64,000 nt of DNA from Verrucomicrobiales bacterium (GCA_016795505.1 JAEUHH010000006.1:24509-88508), one strand, 5' to 3'; shown: positions 8,350 through 17,270, numbered from the stretch's first letter. Program-made: numbers and translations. The notes: generated from the letters alone by a model not told the origin.

Positions 8350-8377
8350 GGCCACGCATTTTTCGCTTGAGCCACCG
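8350..8377 (+). repeat. 28-bp direct repeat, right copy
   Basis: Identical to 7177-7204. It ends 26 bp before the ATG of the SGNH hydrolase gene, so the repeat may be part of that gene's original upstream region, with the left copy created by the insertion event. Confidence 0.9.
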
Positions 8378-8403
8378 GCCGCCCCACCGCCATCCTGTCG
8401 GCC

Positions 8404-9051
8404 ATGCAAAAGACCATCCTCTGCTTCGGCGACTCGAACACCTGGGGATTCATCCCCGGGAGCGATTGCGAGCGTTACGCACCCGGCATCCGCTGGCCTG
8501 GCGTGATGGCAGCGGCGCTCGGGTCCGGCTATCGCATCGTCGAGGAAGCCCAGAATGGCCGCATGACCGCCTGGGACGATCCCACGGAGCCGTTCGTCAA
8601 CAAGTGCGGCGCCACCCACCTGCCGGTCGTGCTGGAATCGCAAAAGCCGATCGACCTCGCCATCCTCATGCTGGGCACCAACGACCTGAAGAACCACATG
8701 AATCACAATGCCTGGGCCATCGCCGAGGGCATGGGCGCACTGGTGGACATCGTCCTCGCCAGCGACTCCGGACCGGCAAAATCCGCCCCCCGCGTACTCG
8801 TCGTCGCGCCTGTGCCGGTGCATCCCGAGGCGAAATGCCCCTTTGGCCGCCTTTTCGACCGTGCCGCGCCCCTGTCCCGCGAGCTGGCGGCCGCCTACCG
8901 CGAGATCGCCGACGACCGGGCCGTGGCGTTCCTCGATGCCGGCGCCCACGCGAGTTGCCCGGCGACTGACTGCATCCACATCGACGACACCGGCCACGCC
9001 GCCATCGGCCGGGCCATGGCCGACGCGGTGCGCCGGCTGCTAGCAGACTGA
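8404..9051 (+). CDS. SGNH/GDSL hydrolase (esterase-like)
   Basis: A 215-residue single-domain hydrolase. Block I is FGDSNTWG (Ser11 as nucleophile), block III is LMLGTNDLKNH, and the C-terminal Asp/His pair is in IDDTGHAAIG. The GDSN variant and the WPGVMAAALG region resemble arylesterase and acyl-hydrolase members. There is no signal peptide, so a cytosolic location is likely. The natural substrate is unknown. The start is the first ATG after the direct repeat. The upstream region contains the right copy of the 28-bp repeat, so its promoter may have been altered by the insertion. Confidence 0.85.
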   Translation: MQKTILCFGDSNTWGFIPGSDCERYAPGIRWPGVMAAALGSGYRIVEEAQNGRMTAWDDPTEPFVNKCGATHLPVVLESQKPIDLAILMLGTNDLKNHMNHNAWAIAEGMGALVDIVLASDSGPAKSAPRVLVVAPVPVHPEAKCPFGRLFDRAAPLSRELAAAYREIADDRAVAFLDAGAHASCPATDCIHIDDTGHAAIGRAMADAVRRLLAD

Positions 9052-9066
9052 TCGCGAACTGCCGGA

Positions 9067-9603
9067 TCAGAATTTGTTGCGCCACATCATCGACTCGACC
9101 GGCAGTGGCGTGCGCTGGTTGTATTTGGCCGAGACCTTGGTGCTGTAGGGCGTGAGCACCTCGCCCTGGACGAGAAAATAGATCAACTGCCCGATCGGCA
9201 TGCCTTCATAGACCCGCACCGGCTGCTTCACGGAGATCTCCAGCGTCCAGTGGTTGCAAAAACCCACGTCGCCCTTGCCGGCGGTAGCGTGGATGTCGAT
9301 GCCGAGCCGTCCCACGGACGATTTGCCCTCCAAAAAGGGCACCGCGTGGTGACTCTCGGTGTATTCGATGGTCGATCCGAGATAGTTGATCTGCGGCTCC
9401 AGCACGTAGCCCTCCGGCGGGATCTCGAAATGGTCGATCTCATTGTGAGCGCGGGCATCCAGCACGCGGTTCCGGTAGGTCGCGAGATGCCGGCTCAAAT
9501 GCACGTCATAGCTGTTGGTGCCCAGACAATCGCGGTCGTAGGGCTCGATCACGATGTCTCCCCGCTGCATGGCGGAGAGGATTTCGGCGTCGGAAAGGAT
9601 CAT
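9067..9603 (-). CDS. dcd: dCTP deaminase
   Basis: A 178-residue enzyme converting dCTP to dUTP, which feeds dTMP synthesis. The family core is GKSSVGRLGIDIHATAGKGDVGF, shortened here to GKSSVGRLGIDIHATAG (Arg and Ser residues bind the triphosphate), followed by HWTLEI, whose Glu matches the catalytic glutamate, and GMPIGQLIYF. Whether the enzyme is monofunctional or also has dUTPase activity cannot be decided from sequence alone. The start is at MILSDAEIL, the usual N-terminus. A 51-bp repeat element begins one base upstream of this start codon, so the 5' untranslated region and the ribosome binding site (GGAG two bases before ATG) lie in the element. Confidence 0.93.
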   Translation of the reverse strand: MILSDAEILSAMQRGDIVIEPYDRDCLGTNSYDVHLSRHLATYRNRVLDARAHNEIDHFEIPPEGYVLEPQINYLGSTIEYTESHHAVPFLEGKSSVGRLGIDIHATAGKGDVGFCNHWTLEISVKQPVRVYEGMPIGQLIYFLVQGEVLTPYSTKVSAKYNQRTPLPVESMMWRNKF

Positions 9604-9604
9604 G

Positions 9605-9655
9605 ACTCCGATCAAACAGGGTTCGGTCTCCGAGTCAACCCTGTTGTCTCGGAAA
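9605..9655. repeat. 51-bp interspersed element, copy 1
   Basis: Ends are ACTCCGAT (9605-9612) and CTCGGAAA (9648-9655), around a 35-bp core holding AACAGGGT (9615-9622) and AACCCTGT (9637-9644) in inverted orientation. These two can form a 9-bp hairpin (AACAGGGTT/AACCCTGTT). It fills the space between the dcd start codon and the upstream membrane-protein gene. Confidence 0.8.
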
Positions 9656-9672
9656 TACGGGCGCCGCGGGGC

Positions 9673-10248
9673 TCAGTAAAACAGCGCCGCGCACACCGTG
9701 ACCGCGAGTCCATAGCCGAGACCGGCGAGGCAGAGAGGCTTCCACCGACCCGGCTCGGCCAGCGCCCAGGCGATCTGGTCCCGCATCAGATAGGGCATCC
9801 CGACCCAGAACATCCCGAGCACGATCCAGACGTAAGCCAGCGCCACCAGGAGCAGCCGGCTCACCGGCGGTTCGAGGAAGGCCGCATCGAGCACGGGACA
9901 GGCCGCCAGGATGAGGAAAAAGCCGATCGCCCGCACGGCGAGGAATTCCTTCACATAGATCGAAACGCCGAAGAATCCGGCGATTAGGATGGCCTGGACG
10001 GGATGCTCCAGATTGTAAAATTCGCCGAGATCCATTTCGGACCATACCAGCAGCGCCCAGGCAAAATCGATGGCGAGGATGGCCACGCCGATCCGCTCAT
10101 TCCGCGGCAGGGCGGTGAGGAATCCGGTCAATTTGTCCCGGTTGGCGAAGGCGTAGGCATGGGCCGCCATGAGGGCGATCCCCACGACCCAGCCCACCGT
10201 CTTCAGGGACAGGTCGTCGTAGAGAAACTGGTAGAGGGCGGCGGTCAT
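9673..10248 (-). CDS. Multi-pass membrane protein of unknown function
   Basis: A 191-residue protein not recognised as a named family. Five or six hydrophobic segments are visible: about residues 16-33 (TVGWVVGIALMAAHAYA), 53-69, 85-100 (AILIAGFFGVSIYV), 105-122, 132-152 (LLLVALAYVWIVLGMFW) and 173-190. There is no signal peptide distinct from the first helix, and no catalytic motif. It lies upstream of dcd on the same strand, separated by the 51-bp element, so co-transcription is uncertain. Confidence 0.65.
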   Translation of the reverse strand: MTAALYQFLYDDLSLKTVGWVVGIALMAAHAYAFANRDKLTGFLTALPRNERIGVAILAIDFAWALLVWSEMDLGEFYNLEHPVQAILIAGFFGVSIYVKEFLAVRAIGFFLILAACPVLDAAFLEPPVSRLLLVALAYVWIVLGMFWVGMPYLMRDQIAWALAEPGRWKPLCLAGLGYGLAVTVCAALFY

Positions 10249-10353
10249 CGGCTGCGGCGGGGAACCGGAGGGCTGGGAAGCGGTGACTGAATCACGGAAA
10301 AGCCGGATGACACGAAAAAGTTTCGCCCTGCATCCGACCGGGTCGCGCCGGTT

Positions 10354-10376
10354 CCGCTCCCGCGATACGGGAGCGG
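10354..10376 (-). terminator. GC-rich hairpin downstream of clpC
   Basis: A perfect 9-bp stem, CCGCTCCCG and CGGGAGCGG, with a 5-base loop lies about 70 bp after the clpC stop. There is no U-tract, so it may be a weak terminator or an mRNA 3'-end stabiliser. Confidence 0.45.
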
Positions 10377-10443
10377 CAGCCGGTCATCCGCCGGCCGGCG
10401 CGCATCGCAAACGGTGGGGAAGTCCCGGCCGGGCCAGTGGCGA

Positions 10444-12987
10444 TCAACCGGGCGACTGGGCGGCTTGGGCGGCCTCTTCCTCGGTGTTGCCTTCTTCCGG
10501 AATCTCGGAGGTGAAGATCAACTCGTCGGTGGCGTCCTTGCCCTCGCCTTCTTGAAGACGGGTGACGCTCACCTTGTTGCCGCGCCGCACGTCTCCGCGC
10601 AACAGCTTCTCGGCGAGGGGGTCTTCGAGGAATTTCTCCACCGCACGCCGCATGGGACGGGCGCCGTAGTTCGGATCGTAGCCCTTTTCGATGAGGAACT
10701 CTTTCGCGCTCTGGTCCAGTTCGAGGATGATCTCCTTTTCGGCGAGGCGCTTGAGGACGGTGTTGATCTCGAGATCGACGATGCGGATCAAGTCGGGCTT
10801 CTCCAGCATGTGGAAGACGATCTTCTCGTCGAGACGGTTCAGGAACTCGGGTTTGAAGACGTTCTTGGCCTGATCGAGGATTTTTCCCTTCATGCCCTCG
10901 TAATCGGCCGTTTCGGAGCCCATCGCCCCGAATCCGAGGGAAGTCTGCTTCTTGATCAGCTCGGCGCCGACATTGGACGTGAGGATGATGATGGTGTTCC
11001 GGAAGTCGATCTTGCGACCCAGGCTGTCGGTGATCTGGCCTTCCTCCAGAATCTGGAGCAGCAGGTGCATCACATCGGGGTGGGCTTTTTCGACTTCGTC
11101 GAACAACACCACGGAATAAGGCCGGCGGCGCACCGCCTCGCTGAGCTGTCCGCCCTCTTCGTATCCGACGTAGCCGGGAGGTGAACCGATGAGGCGGCTG
11201 CTGGTGAATTTCTCCATGTACTCGGACATGTCGATCTGGATGAGGGCATCCGGATCGCCGAACATGAACTCGGCCAGATTCTTGGCGAGGTAGGTTTTGC
11301 CCACGCCGGTGGGGCCGAGGAAAATGAAAGAGCCGATGGGCCGGCGCGGATTTTTCAGGTCGGCGCGGCTGCGGATGAGGGCTTTGGAGATGGCGACGCA
11401 GGCTTCGTCCTGGCCGATGACGCGGGCCTTGAGCTCGTACTCCATTTTGAGGAGCTTCTCGGCCTCTTTTTCCTCCATACGCTGGAGCGGCACGCCGGTC
11501 CACTTGGAGACGACGGACATGATGTCGTCCTCGGTGACTTCGACGATGGTCTCCTGCGAGGTGGCACGCCATTCCTCGATGATCTGCTCCAGTTGGCGAC
11601 GTTTGTTCTTTTCCTGGTCGCGCAGGGCGGCGGCGTTCTCGAAGTCCTGATCCTTGATGGCCTTTTCCTTCTCGGTCACGATGCCTTCGATCTCGGCCTC
11701 AATGCTTTTCACTTCGGGCGGACGCGTCATGGCGGCGATGCGGGCCTTGGCGCCGGCTTCGTCCATGATATCGATGGCCTTGTCGGGCAGGAATCGGTCG
11801 GTCAGATAGCGGGCGGAGAGCTTCACGCAGCCGGAGATGGCTTCGTTCGAGTAATGCGCCTTGTGGTGCATCTCGTACTTTGACCGGAGGCCCTGGAGGA
11901 TCAGGATGGCGTCCTCGACGGAGGGCTCGTCCACCTTGACCTGCTGGAAGCGGCGGGCGAGGGCGGCGTCCTTCTCGATGTATTTGCGGTACTCGTTCAG
12001 CGTGGTGGCGCCGACGCACTGCAACTCGCCGCGGCTCAGGGCGGGCTTGATGATGTTCGAGGCGTCCATGGCTCCCTCGGCGGAGCCGGCGCCGACGATG
12101 GTGTGCAACTCGTCGATGAACAGGATGACGTTTTTCGACCGGCGGATCTCATCCATCACGGCCTTGATGCGCTCCTCGAACTGGCCGCGGTACTTCGTGC
12201 CGGCGACCATGAGGGCGAGGTCGAGGGTGATGACCTTTTTGTCGCGCAGGATCTCGGGGACATTGCCGGAGGCGATCTCCTGAGCGAGACCCTCGACGAT
12301 GGCGGTCTTGCCCACGCCGGCCTCGCCGATGAGCACGGGATTGTTCTTGGTGCGGCGGCAGAGGATCTGGATGACGCGCTCGATCTCGCCGGAGCGGCCG
12401 ATCACGGGGTCGAGTTCATTGGCGTGGGCCAACTCGGTCAGGTCGCGACCGAAGGCGCGCAGGGCGGGCGTCTTGGAGTCCTTCTTCGACGGAGGCGAGA
12501 CGGGGCCGATGCCCTCTTCGAATTCGTTGTCGTCGCTGTCGTCGCTGGAAAAATTGGGATCCAGTTCGCGGAGGATCTCGTTGCGGGTGCGCTCGAGGTC
12601 GACATCGAGATTTTTCAACACGCGGGCGGCGACTCCCTCGCCCTCCCGCAGCAAGCCGAGCAGGATGTGCTCCGTGCCCACATAGCTGTGATTGAGTCCC
12701 TTGGCTTCCTTGCCGGCGAGGGCGAGGACCTTTTTCACCCGCGGGGTGTAGGGGATGTTCCCGATCATCTTGGTCTCGGGACCATTGCCGACCTGCTTCT
12801 CGACCTCCATGCGGACGGTCTCCAGGTCCAGATTCATTTTCTGCAACACATTGACGGCGACACCCTGTCCCAGCTTGATCAAGCCAAGGAGCAAATGCTC
12901 GGTGCCCACGTAGTTGTGGTTGAATCGGTCGGCTTCCTTGCGCGCGAGAGCGAGGACTTGTTGGGCTCGGGGGGTGAAGTTGTTCAT
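10444..12987 (-). CDS. clpC: ATP-dependent Clp protease ATPase ClpC
   Basis: An 847-residue class I Hsp100 unfoldase that feeds proteins to ClpP. Domains in order: a double Clp N-domain (1-145) with two VGTEH(L/I)LLG repeats; AAA+ 1 with Walker [14 protein letters not shown] and Walker [10 protein letters not shown]; a UVR-motif middle domain ([13 protein letters not shown]); and AAA+ 2 with [12 protein letters not shown] and [11 protein letters not shown]. The UVR middle domain separates ClpC from ClpA and ClpB. Each N-domain repeat keeps the Glu of GTEH that, in Bacillus ClpC, helps bind phosphoarginine. The gene follows mcsA-mcsB on the same strand but also has its own sigma70-type promoter at 13023-13051. 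Confidence 0.97.
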   Translation of the reverse strand: MNNFTPRAQQVLALARKEADRFNHNYVGTEHLLLGLIKLGQGVAVNVLQKMNLDLETVRMEVEKQVGNGPETKMIGNIPYTPRVKKVLALAGKEAKGLNHSYVGTEHILLGLLREGEGVAARVLKNLDVDLERTRNEILRELDPNFSSDDSDDNEFEEGIGPVSPPSKKDSKTPALRAFGRDLTELAHANELDPVIGRSGEIERVIQILCRRTKNNPVLIGEAGVGKTAIVEGLAQEIASGNVPEILRDKKVITLDLALMVAGTKYRGQFEERIKAVMDEIRRSKNVILFIDELHTIVGAGSAEGAMDASNIIKPALSRGELQCVGATTLNEYRKYIEKDAALARRFQQVKVDEPSVEDAILILQGLRSKYEMHHKAHYSNEAISGCVKLSARYLTDRFLPDKAIDIMDEAGAKARIAAMTRPPEVKSIEAEIEGIVTEKEKAIKDQDFENAAALRDQEKNKRRQLEQIIEEWRATSQETIVEVTEDDIMSVVSKWTGVPLQRMEEKEAEKLLKMEYELKARVIGQDEACVAISKALIRSRADLKNPRRPIGSFIFLGPTGVGKTYLAKNLAEFMFGDPDALIQIDMSEYMEKFTSSRLIGSPPGYVGYEEGGQLSEAVRRRPYSVVLFDEVEKAHPDVMHLLLQILEEGQITDSLGRKIDFRNTIIILTSNVGAELIKKQTSLGFGAMGSETADYEGMKGKILDQAKNVFKPEFLNRLDEKIVFHMLEKPDLIRIVDLEINTVLKRLAEKEIILELDQSAKEFLIEKGYDPNYGARPMRRAVEKFLEDPLAEKLLRGDVRRGNKVSVTRLQEGEGKDATDELIFTSEIPEEGNTEEEAAQAAQSPG

Positions 12988-13022
12988 CGGCGGCAGAGGC
13001 GGAATCGAGGTCCCGTCAATGG

Positions 13023-13051
13023 ACTATAGCATATACGAGGCCACGGTCCAA
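13023..13051 (-). promoter_or_regulatory. Predicted sigma70-type promoter of clpC
   Basis: On the minus strand TTGGAC (13051-13046) and TATAGT (13028-13023) are separated by exactly 17 bp and lie about 30 bp upstream of the clpC start. It sits between mcsB and clpC and would let clpC be expressed apart from mcsAB. No CtsR heptad repeat or CIRCE element was seen. Confidence 0.55.
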
Positions 13052-13131
13052 TTTCGACGCCCTTCGTCACTCGTTCAAGTAGACAGGGAATTTTTTCGAC
13101 CGAACGGCTCCGGTCGGGGAAACGGCCCCGA

Positions 13132-14241
13132 TCACATGGGCAGTTCCGGCTCACGGCCAGACAGCAGGTCGCCGAAACGGGGCTCGGACAGGCCCTTCAG
13201 GTTCCGCCGGATGATGTCGGCGCGCAGGATGTCCCGCTCTTCGGCATCAAGTTTCCGCTTGGCCTCGATCTGGAGATGGGCGGGCTGGATCTCGGTGAGC
13301 AGCATATTGATCAGGTCGCGGTCGTCCTGGCCGAAAACCCCGAGATCGCTGCCGAGGCGGATCAGGGAAAGCAGATTGAGCGCCTCCTTCGACGGGATGA
13401 TGTGGGCGTGGCGGAGGATGGCGTAAGCCCGGCCGATCTGGTCCTGGAGCATGGTGGGCTTGTCCTCCAACAGCTTCAGGCGGGCATTTTTCTCGTTCTG
13501 GATGATGTGGCGGATCACTTTTTCCAGATCCTCGATGATTTCCTCCTCGCTGCGTCCGAGGGTGGTCTGGTTGGAAATCTGGAACAAATTCGCCAGCGCC
13601 TCCGTGCCCTCGCCGTAGAGACCGCGGACAGCGAGCCCGATCTTGTTGGCCGCCTGGATGGTCTGGTTGATGTGGTCGCCCAACACCAGACCGGGCAGAT
13701 GGAGCATGGCCGAAGCCCGCATGCCGGTACCGAGATTCGTCGGACAGGCGGTGAGGTAGCCATAGCGCCGGTCGTAGGCATAGTCGAGGCGTGACTCCAG
13801 CTCGGAGTCGATCCCATCGATGGCCCGGTAGGCACGCATCAGTTGCAGGCCGGGCTGGATGGACTGCATCCGGAGATGGTCCTCCTCGTTGATCATGATG
13901 CTGACGGTCTGCTTCCGGTTCATCACCGTGGCGCAGCCCGGCCCCTTGGCGGCGTGTTCGCGGCTGATCAGGTGCCGCTCGACCAGCACCTGCTTTTCGA
14001 TCGCGGAGAGATTCGTCATCTCTTCGGAGAAAGCCTCCTTCATCTCCGCGAGGTCTTCGACGAGGGGTTTCACCTCGGCCATCAGTTCGAGACGCTCTTC
14101 CTTGCGGGCCCATCCTGGAAAGGAATGCCCCATCAGGTTCCGGGCGAGCCGGATGCGGCTGGTCATCACGATCTCATGGTCCGGACCCGAAGTCCGCATC
14201 CATTCGGCCGGTTTTTTCAGCAGGGTGGAAAAGCGCATCAT
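13132..14241 (-). CDS. mcsB: Protein arginine kinase McsB
   Basis: A 369-residue phosphagen-kinase-family protein that phosphorylates arginines in proteins, marking them for ClpC-ClpP. Visible family features are SRIRLARNL, the catalytic segment INEEDHLRMQ, the conserved cysteine loop TACPTNLGTGMRAS and the nucleotide-binding arginines. The C-terminal RDILRA (residues 336-341) fits the RDxxRA phosphoarginine-receptor motif described for Geobacillus McsB, so allosteric activation by phosphoarginine is probably retained. The start is placed at 14241 (MMRFSTLLKKP), because a more upstream in-frame start would overlap mcsA and add an unrelated leader. It lies 31 bp after mcsA. Confidence 0.93.
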   Translation of the reverse strand: MMRFSTLLKKPAEWMRTSGPDHEIVMTSRIRLARNLMGHSFPGWARKEERLELMAEVKPLVEDLAEMKEAFSEEMTNLSAIEKQVLVERHLISREHAAKGPGCATVMNRKQTVSIMINEEDHLRMQSIQPGLQLMRAYRAIDGIDSELESRLDYAYDRRYGYLTACPTNLGTGMRASAMLHLPGLVLGDHINQTIQAANKIGLAVRGLYGEGTEALANLFQISNQTTLGRSEEEIIEDLEKVIRHIIQNEKNARLKLLEDKPTMLQDQIGRAYAILRHAHIIPSKEALNLLSLIRLGSDLGVFGQDDRDLINMLLTEIQPAHLQIEAKRKLDAEERDILRADIIRRNLKGLSEPRFGDLLSGREPELPM

Positions 14242-14272
14242 GGTGGGAAAAGGCCGGTTGGCGCCGGCCGCG

Positions 14273-14773
14273 TCACGGGTTTTCCTCCGGGCGGTCGAGC
14301 CGGGAGATTTCATCGCGCAGCCGCGCGGCCGTCTCGTAGTCCTCGGCCTTCACGGCGGCGGCAAGTTGGTCCTGCAGCTCTCCGAGCCGCTCATGCTGGG
14401 CGAGTCCGATCTGGTGTCGCTGGGGCACCTTGCCCCGGTGCTGGGTGCGCTTGTGCATGGCTTCGAGCAGATTTTCCAATCCATCGGAAAACACCTCGTA
14501 GCAATGGGCGCAGCCGAAGCGACCCGTTTTCTTGAAATCGCTCTGCGTGAATCCGCACTCGTCGCAGACCCGCTCGCCCGGCGCCACCCGCTTCTCCGTC
14601 ACCGTTTCCTGTCCCATGCCCTGCAGCATGTCGGCGAGGGCAAAGCCGGTGGGATCGGTGACGCCCTTTTCCTCGGCGCAGACCTTGCACAGGTTCACCT
14701 TCTTCAGCTTGCCCTCGATGAGCTGGCTGAAAAAGACGGAAGCTTCCAGGTTCTGGCAGACGTCGCACTTCAT
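14273..14773 (-). CDS. mcsA: McsA-type activator protein with UVR motif
   Basis: A 166-residue protein with four CxxC zinc pairs (residues 3-6, 29-32, 70-73 and 88-91) and a C-terminal UVR motif (KAEDYETAARLRDEI). This is the McsA layout; in Bacillus, McsA activates McsB. It is encoded directly ahead of mcsB and clpC, reproducing the Firmicutes mcsA-mcsB-clpC order but without the repressor gene ctsR. The start at MKCDVCQN is the only one close to the first zinc pair. Confidence 0.9.
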   Translation of the reverse strand: MKCDVCQNLEASVFFSQLIEGKLKKVNLCKVCAEEKGVTDPTGFALADMLQGMGQETVTEKRVAPGERVCDECGFTQSDFKKTGRFGCAHCYEVFSDGLENLLEAMHKRTQHRGKVPQRHQIGLAQHERLGELQDQLAAAVKAEDYETAARLRDEISRLDRPEENP

Positions 14774-14818
14774 GGATTCGACAGGCTTAGACCCGCGGAG
14801 GGAGCGGACCGGCTCAGT

Positions 14819-14839
14819 GGGAGGCGGTCCCGCCCTCCC
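14819..14839 (-). terminator. Terminator-like hairpin after ilvE
   Basis: GGGAGG and CCTCCC arms with a GC-rich, partly paired centre lie 30 bp past the ilvE stop. There is no U-tract, so the terminator assignment is weak. Confidence 0.35.
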
Positions 14840-14868
14840 GTTACGCCGACCCGGGCTCCTCCAGGCAA

Positions 14869-15762
14869 TTACGTTGCGACCGTGTAAATGGGCGTGCCGG
14901 TTGACTGCACCAGCCGGTGGAAATCGGCAATCAAATCCCGCGTCACCGGCCCGGGCGTGCCGTCACCGATCACTCGCTCGTCGTAGATCCGCACCGGAAC
15001 CACTTCGGCCGCGGTGCCGGTGAGGAACAGCTCGTCGGCCGTGTAGAGGTCATAGCGCGCCATCTCGGTCTCGACCAACTCCAGTCCGCGGGCACGGGCC
15101 AGCTCGATCACCGCCTTGCGGGTGATGCCGTTCAGGGCTCCGGCATGGACCGGAGGGGTGTAAACGATGCCGCCTTTGACGATGAAGATATTATCCCCGG
15201 TGCACTCCGCCACATAGCCGGCGGCATTCAGCATCACCCCCTCGTCACCATCGGCGGCGATGGCTTCGACCTTCGCCATCACGTTGCTCAGGTAATTCAG
15301 CGACTTCACCGCCGGACTCAGAGAATCGTGATTCGGCCGACGGGTCGCGCAGGTCACCAGTTTCAGGCCTTTTTCGTAAGCCTCCGGATCGTAGAGGGCG
15401 ATCGTGGAAGCGATCACGATGACGGACGCCTTCTTGCACCGGTAGGGCGACAGGCCGAGCCCGCCGACCCCGCGAGTCACCACGAGGCGGATGTAGCCGT
15501 CGTGCAGATCGTTGGCGCGGATGGTGCTGAGCACCGCCTCGATCATCTCGGCCTTGTCGATCGGGATGGTGAGGTGGATCGCCTTGGCCGAGTCGTAGAG
15601 CCGGTCGATGTGCTCATCGAGACGGAACACCCGGTCGTTGTAAAACCGGATGCCTTCGAACACCCCGTCGCCATAGAGCAATCCGTGGTCGAACACCGAG
15701 ATTTTCGCCTCGGGCTCGTCGTACAATTGGCCGTCGATGTGGATTTTCAGCGGTTGACTCAT
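14869..15762 (-). CDS. ilvE: Branched-chain amino acid aminotransferase
   Basis: A 297-residue fold-type IV PLP aminotransferase that transfers amino groups between branched-chain 2-oxo acids and glutamate in Val, Leu and Ile synthesis. Key segments are HGLLYGDGVFEGIRFY, the probable PLP-lysine segment AVKSLNYLSNVMAK, and the phosphate-binding loop VAECTGDNIFIV with GITRKAVIELA. The start is at MSQPLKIHIDG, which matches family N-termini; an in-frame upstream extension is unrelated and Arg-rich. D-amino acid transaminases share the fold, but EGIRFY and the overall length favour IlvE. Confidence 0.9.
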   Translation of the reverse strand: MSQPLKIHIDGQLYDEPEAKISVFDHGLLYGDGVFEGIRFYNDRVFRLDEHIDRLYDSAKAIHLTIPIDKAEMIEAVLSTIRANDLHDGYIRLVVTRGVGGLGLSPYRCKKASVIVIASTIALYDPEAYEKGLKLVTCATRRPNHDSLSPAVKSLNYLSNVMAKVEAIAADGDEGVMLNAAGYVAECTGDNIFIVKGGIVYTPPVHAGALNGITRKAVIELARARGLELVETEMARYDLYTADELFLTGTAAEVVPVRIYDERVIGDGTPGPVTRDLIADFHRLVQSTGTPIYTVAT

Positions 15763-15899
15763 GGCAGGGGAGCAAGGGGGGGCAGAAAGGTCGGAAACGA
15801 AGAGACCGGGCCACAGCCGCCGCCGGGACACCCCGAAAAGGCCCGTCGCCGGCCGGACTTTGGCACAAGCCGCCAATAACGCTCGGAGGCGGCGGGGCG

Positions 15900-16580
15900 T
15901 CAACTGACCAGACGGCCGTCTACCAATTCCAGGCGCCGGTCTCCCGAGGCCGCCAGCCCGCCATCGTGGGTGACCACGAGCAGGGTCTTGCTCTGCTCAG
16001 CCACCAGGGACAACAGCAGATCCATCACCCCCGCGCCGGTTTTCGAATCCAAGTTGCCCGTCGGCTCGTCGGCAAACAGCACCTCGGGGTCATTCATCAG
16101 CGCCCGGGCGATCGCCACCCGCTGCTGCTCGCCACCGGACAGCTCTGCCGGCAAATGTCCGAGTCGGCTGCCCAGACCCACGGTATTGAGCAAGGCTCCC
16201 GCCCGATCCCGATCGGTCCGCCCGCCGATCATCGACGGCACCAGCACGTTTTCCAACGCCGTCAGCTCGGGGAGCAGCGAGTAATTTTGAAACACATAGC
16301 CCATCCGCCGGTTACGCAGCCGGGCCTGCTGGGTCCGGCTGAGATCGTAGAGCGATTCGCCCTCGATGAGCACCCGTCCCTGATTGGGCTTTTCCAAGCC
16401 GGCCAGCGTGTAGAGCAGCGACGTCTTGCCCGCTCCCGACGCGCCGCAGAGAAAGACCTTTTCACCGCGCTGGATCGACAGGGTCACGCCTTTCAGCACC
16501 TCGATGCGCGAGGCGCCGATCTCGAAGACGCGGTGGACATCGTCGGCAGCGATGATGGGCGGATGGGAGTCGGTTGGCAT
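15900..16580 (-). CDS. ABC transporter ATP-binding protein (LolD/MacB type)
   Basis: A 226-residue ABC ATPase with Walker A GASGAGKTSLL, Q-loop GYVFQNYSLLPELTALENV, signature LSGGEQQRVAIARAL, Walker B VLFADEPTGNLD and H-loop VVTHD. The wording of these motifs matches the LolD/MacB/FtsE group, which works with FtsX-like permeases in lipoprotein release or envelope processes. No permease gene is adjacent on either side, so the partner must be elsewhere. The start at MPTDSHPP is chosen because the ABC domain begins about 10 residues later. Confidence 0.88.
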   Translation of the reverse strand: MPTDSHPPIIAADDVHRVFEIGASRIEVLKGVTLSIQRGEKVFLCGASGAGKTSLLYTLAGLEKPNQGRVLIEGESLYDLSRTQQARLRNRRMGYVFQNYSLLPELTALENVLVPSMIGGRTDRDRAGALLNTVGLGSRLGHLPAELSGGEQQRVAIARALMNDPEVLFADEPTGNLDSKTGAGVMDLLLSLVAEQSKTLLVVTHDGGLAASGDRRLELVDGRLVS

Positions 16581-16691
16581 GTCGGGAAGATGTCGCAGGC
16601 CCCGACCATACGCCAACTGACGGCACCGGTTTTCAAAACTTTCCGAAAACCGCCGCCTCCCGGTCCCGGCAGGCCCGACCTGGGAGCGGAG

Positions 16692-16742
16692 TTTCCGATG
16701 AAACAGGGTAGGATCGGCGATGCAACAGGGTACGATCGGAAA
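16692..16742. repeat. 51-bp interspersed element, copy 2
   Basis: TTTCCGAT (16692-16699) and ATCGGAAA (16735-16742) are perfect complements around a 35-bp core. The core holds two direct copies of AACAGGGT at 16702-16709 and 16724-16731, exactly 22 bp apart. It lies between the DUF6941 gene and the ABC ATPase gene. Confidence 0.85.
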
Positions 16743-16753
16743 TCGGCCCGGCC

Positions 16754-17146
16754 TCAGTCATCGGCCGCCGGCAGGATGAAAAGGGGAATGGCGGCGATGG
16801 CGACGCCATCCACGGTCAAGGCGATCTGGTAATCGCCCGGGGCAAAAAATGTCCTCCCGCCGAAGGGCCACACATCCTGGGCCAAATCCCGACGGTCAAT
16901 GGGATCGAGCTGGGTGAAACGGGTCTCTGAAACGTCGATGGGTTCGCCATCGGCATCGCGCCACACGAGGGACAGCTCATGCTGGCCGCCATCGTCGGGG
17001 GAAAAGCGGATGGAGGTGACGATGGCGAAAGGCGGCGACTCGGCGGGAAATTCGGCAAACCGCAGCGTGTCGAAGGTGCCCAGCAAGTTGAGCTTGCCGG
17101 CATGGCGGGTGGCGGCATCGCACAGGGTAAACATTTCGACCTGCAT
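16754..17146 (-). CDS. DUF6941-like small protein
   Basis: A 130-residue protein starting MQVEMFTLCDAATRHAGK and continuing LNLLGTFDTLRFAEFPAE, the pattern I associate with DUF6941 proteins, which are common as stand-alone genes in Verrucomicrobia and relatives. It looks like a compact beta-sandwich (alternating hydrophobic strands, a final ALTVDG strand). The function is unknown. The start at 17146 is chosen because the frame upstream overlaps the tsf terminator. Confidence 0.65.
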   Translation of the reverse strand: MQVEMFTLCDAATRHAGKLNLLGTFDTLRFAEFPAESPPFAIVTSIRFSPDDGGQHELSLVWRDADGEPIDVSETRFTQLDPIDRRDLAQDVWPFGGRTFFAPGDYQIALTVDGVAIAAIPLFILPAADD

Positions 17147-17239
17147 GGCGGCGTGGGGTGAGACAGTCGGGGCATCATGCCGCCGCCGGGCGCCTTCGGC
17201 AAGGAGGATCACGGCCGTTCGGACGGCCCGACCGAATGC

Positions 17240-17270
17240 AAAAAACCCCCGCCGGGGAAACCGGCGGGGG
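17240..17270 (-). terminator. Intrinsic terminator of tsf
   Basis: A perfect 10-bp stem (CCCCCGCCGG at 17246-17255, CCGGCGGGGG at 17261-17270, loop GGAAA) is followed on the minus strand by six T residues (17245-17240). It lies 48 bp after the tsf stop. Confidence 0.9.

Noticed and set aside
7177..8377. Insertion sequence or transposon
   Set aside because: No transposase and no terminal inverted repeats are visible. The 28-bp repeats are direct and much longer than typical target duplications.
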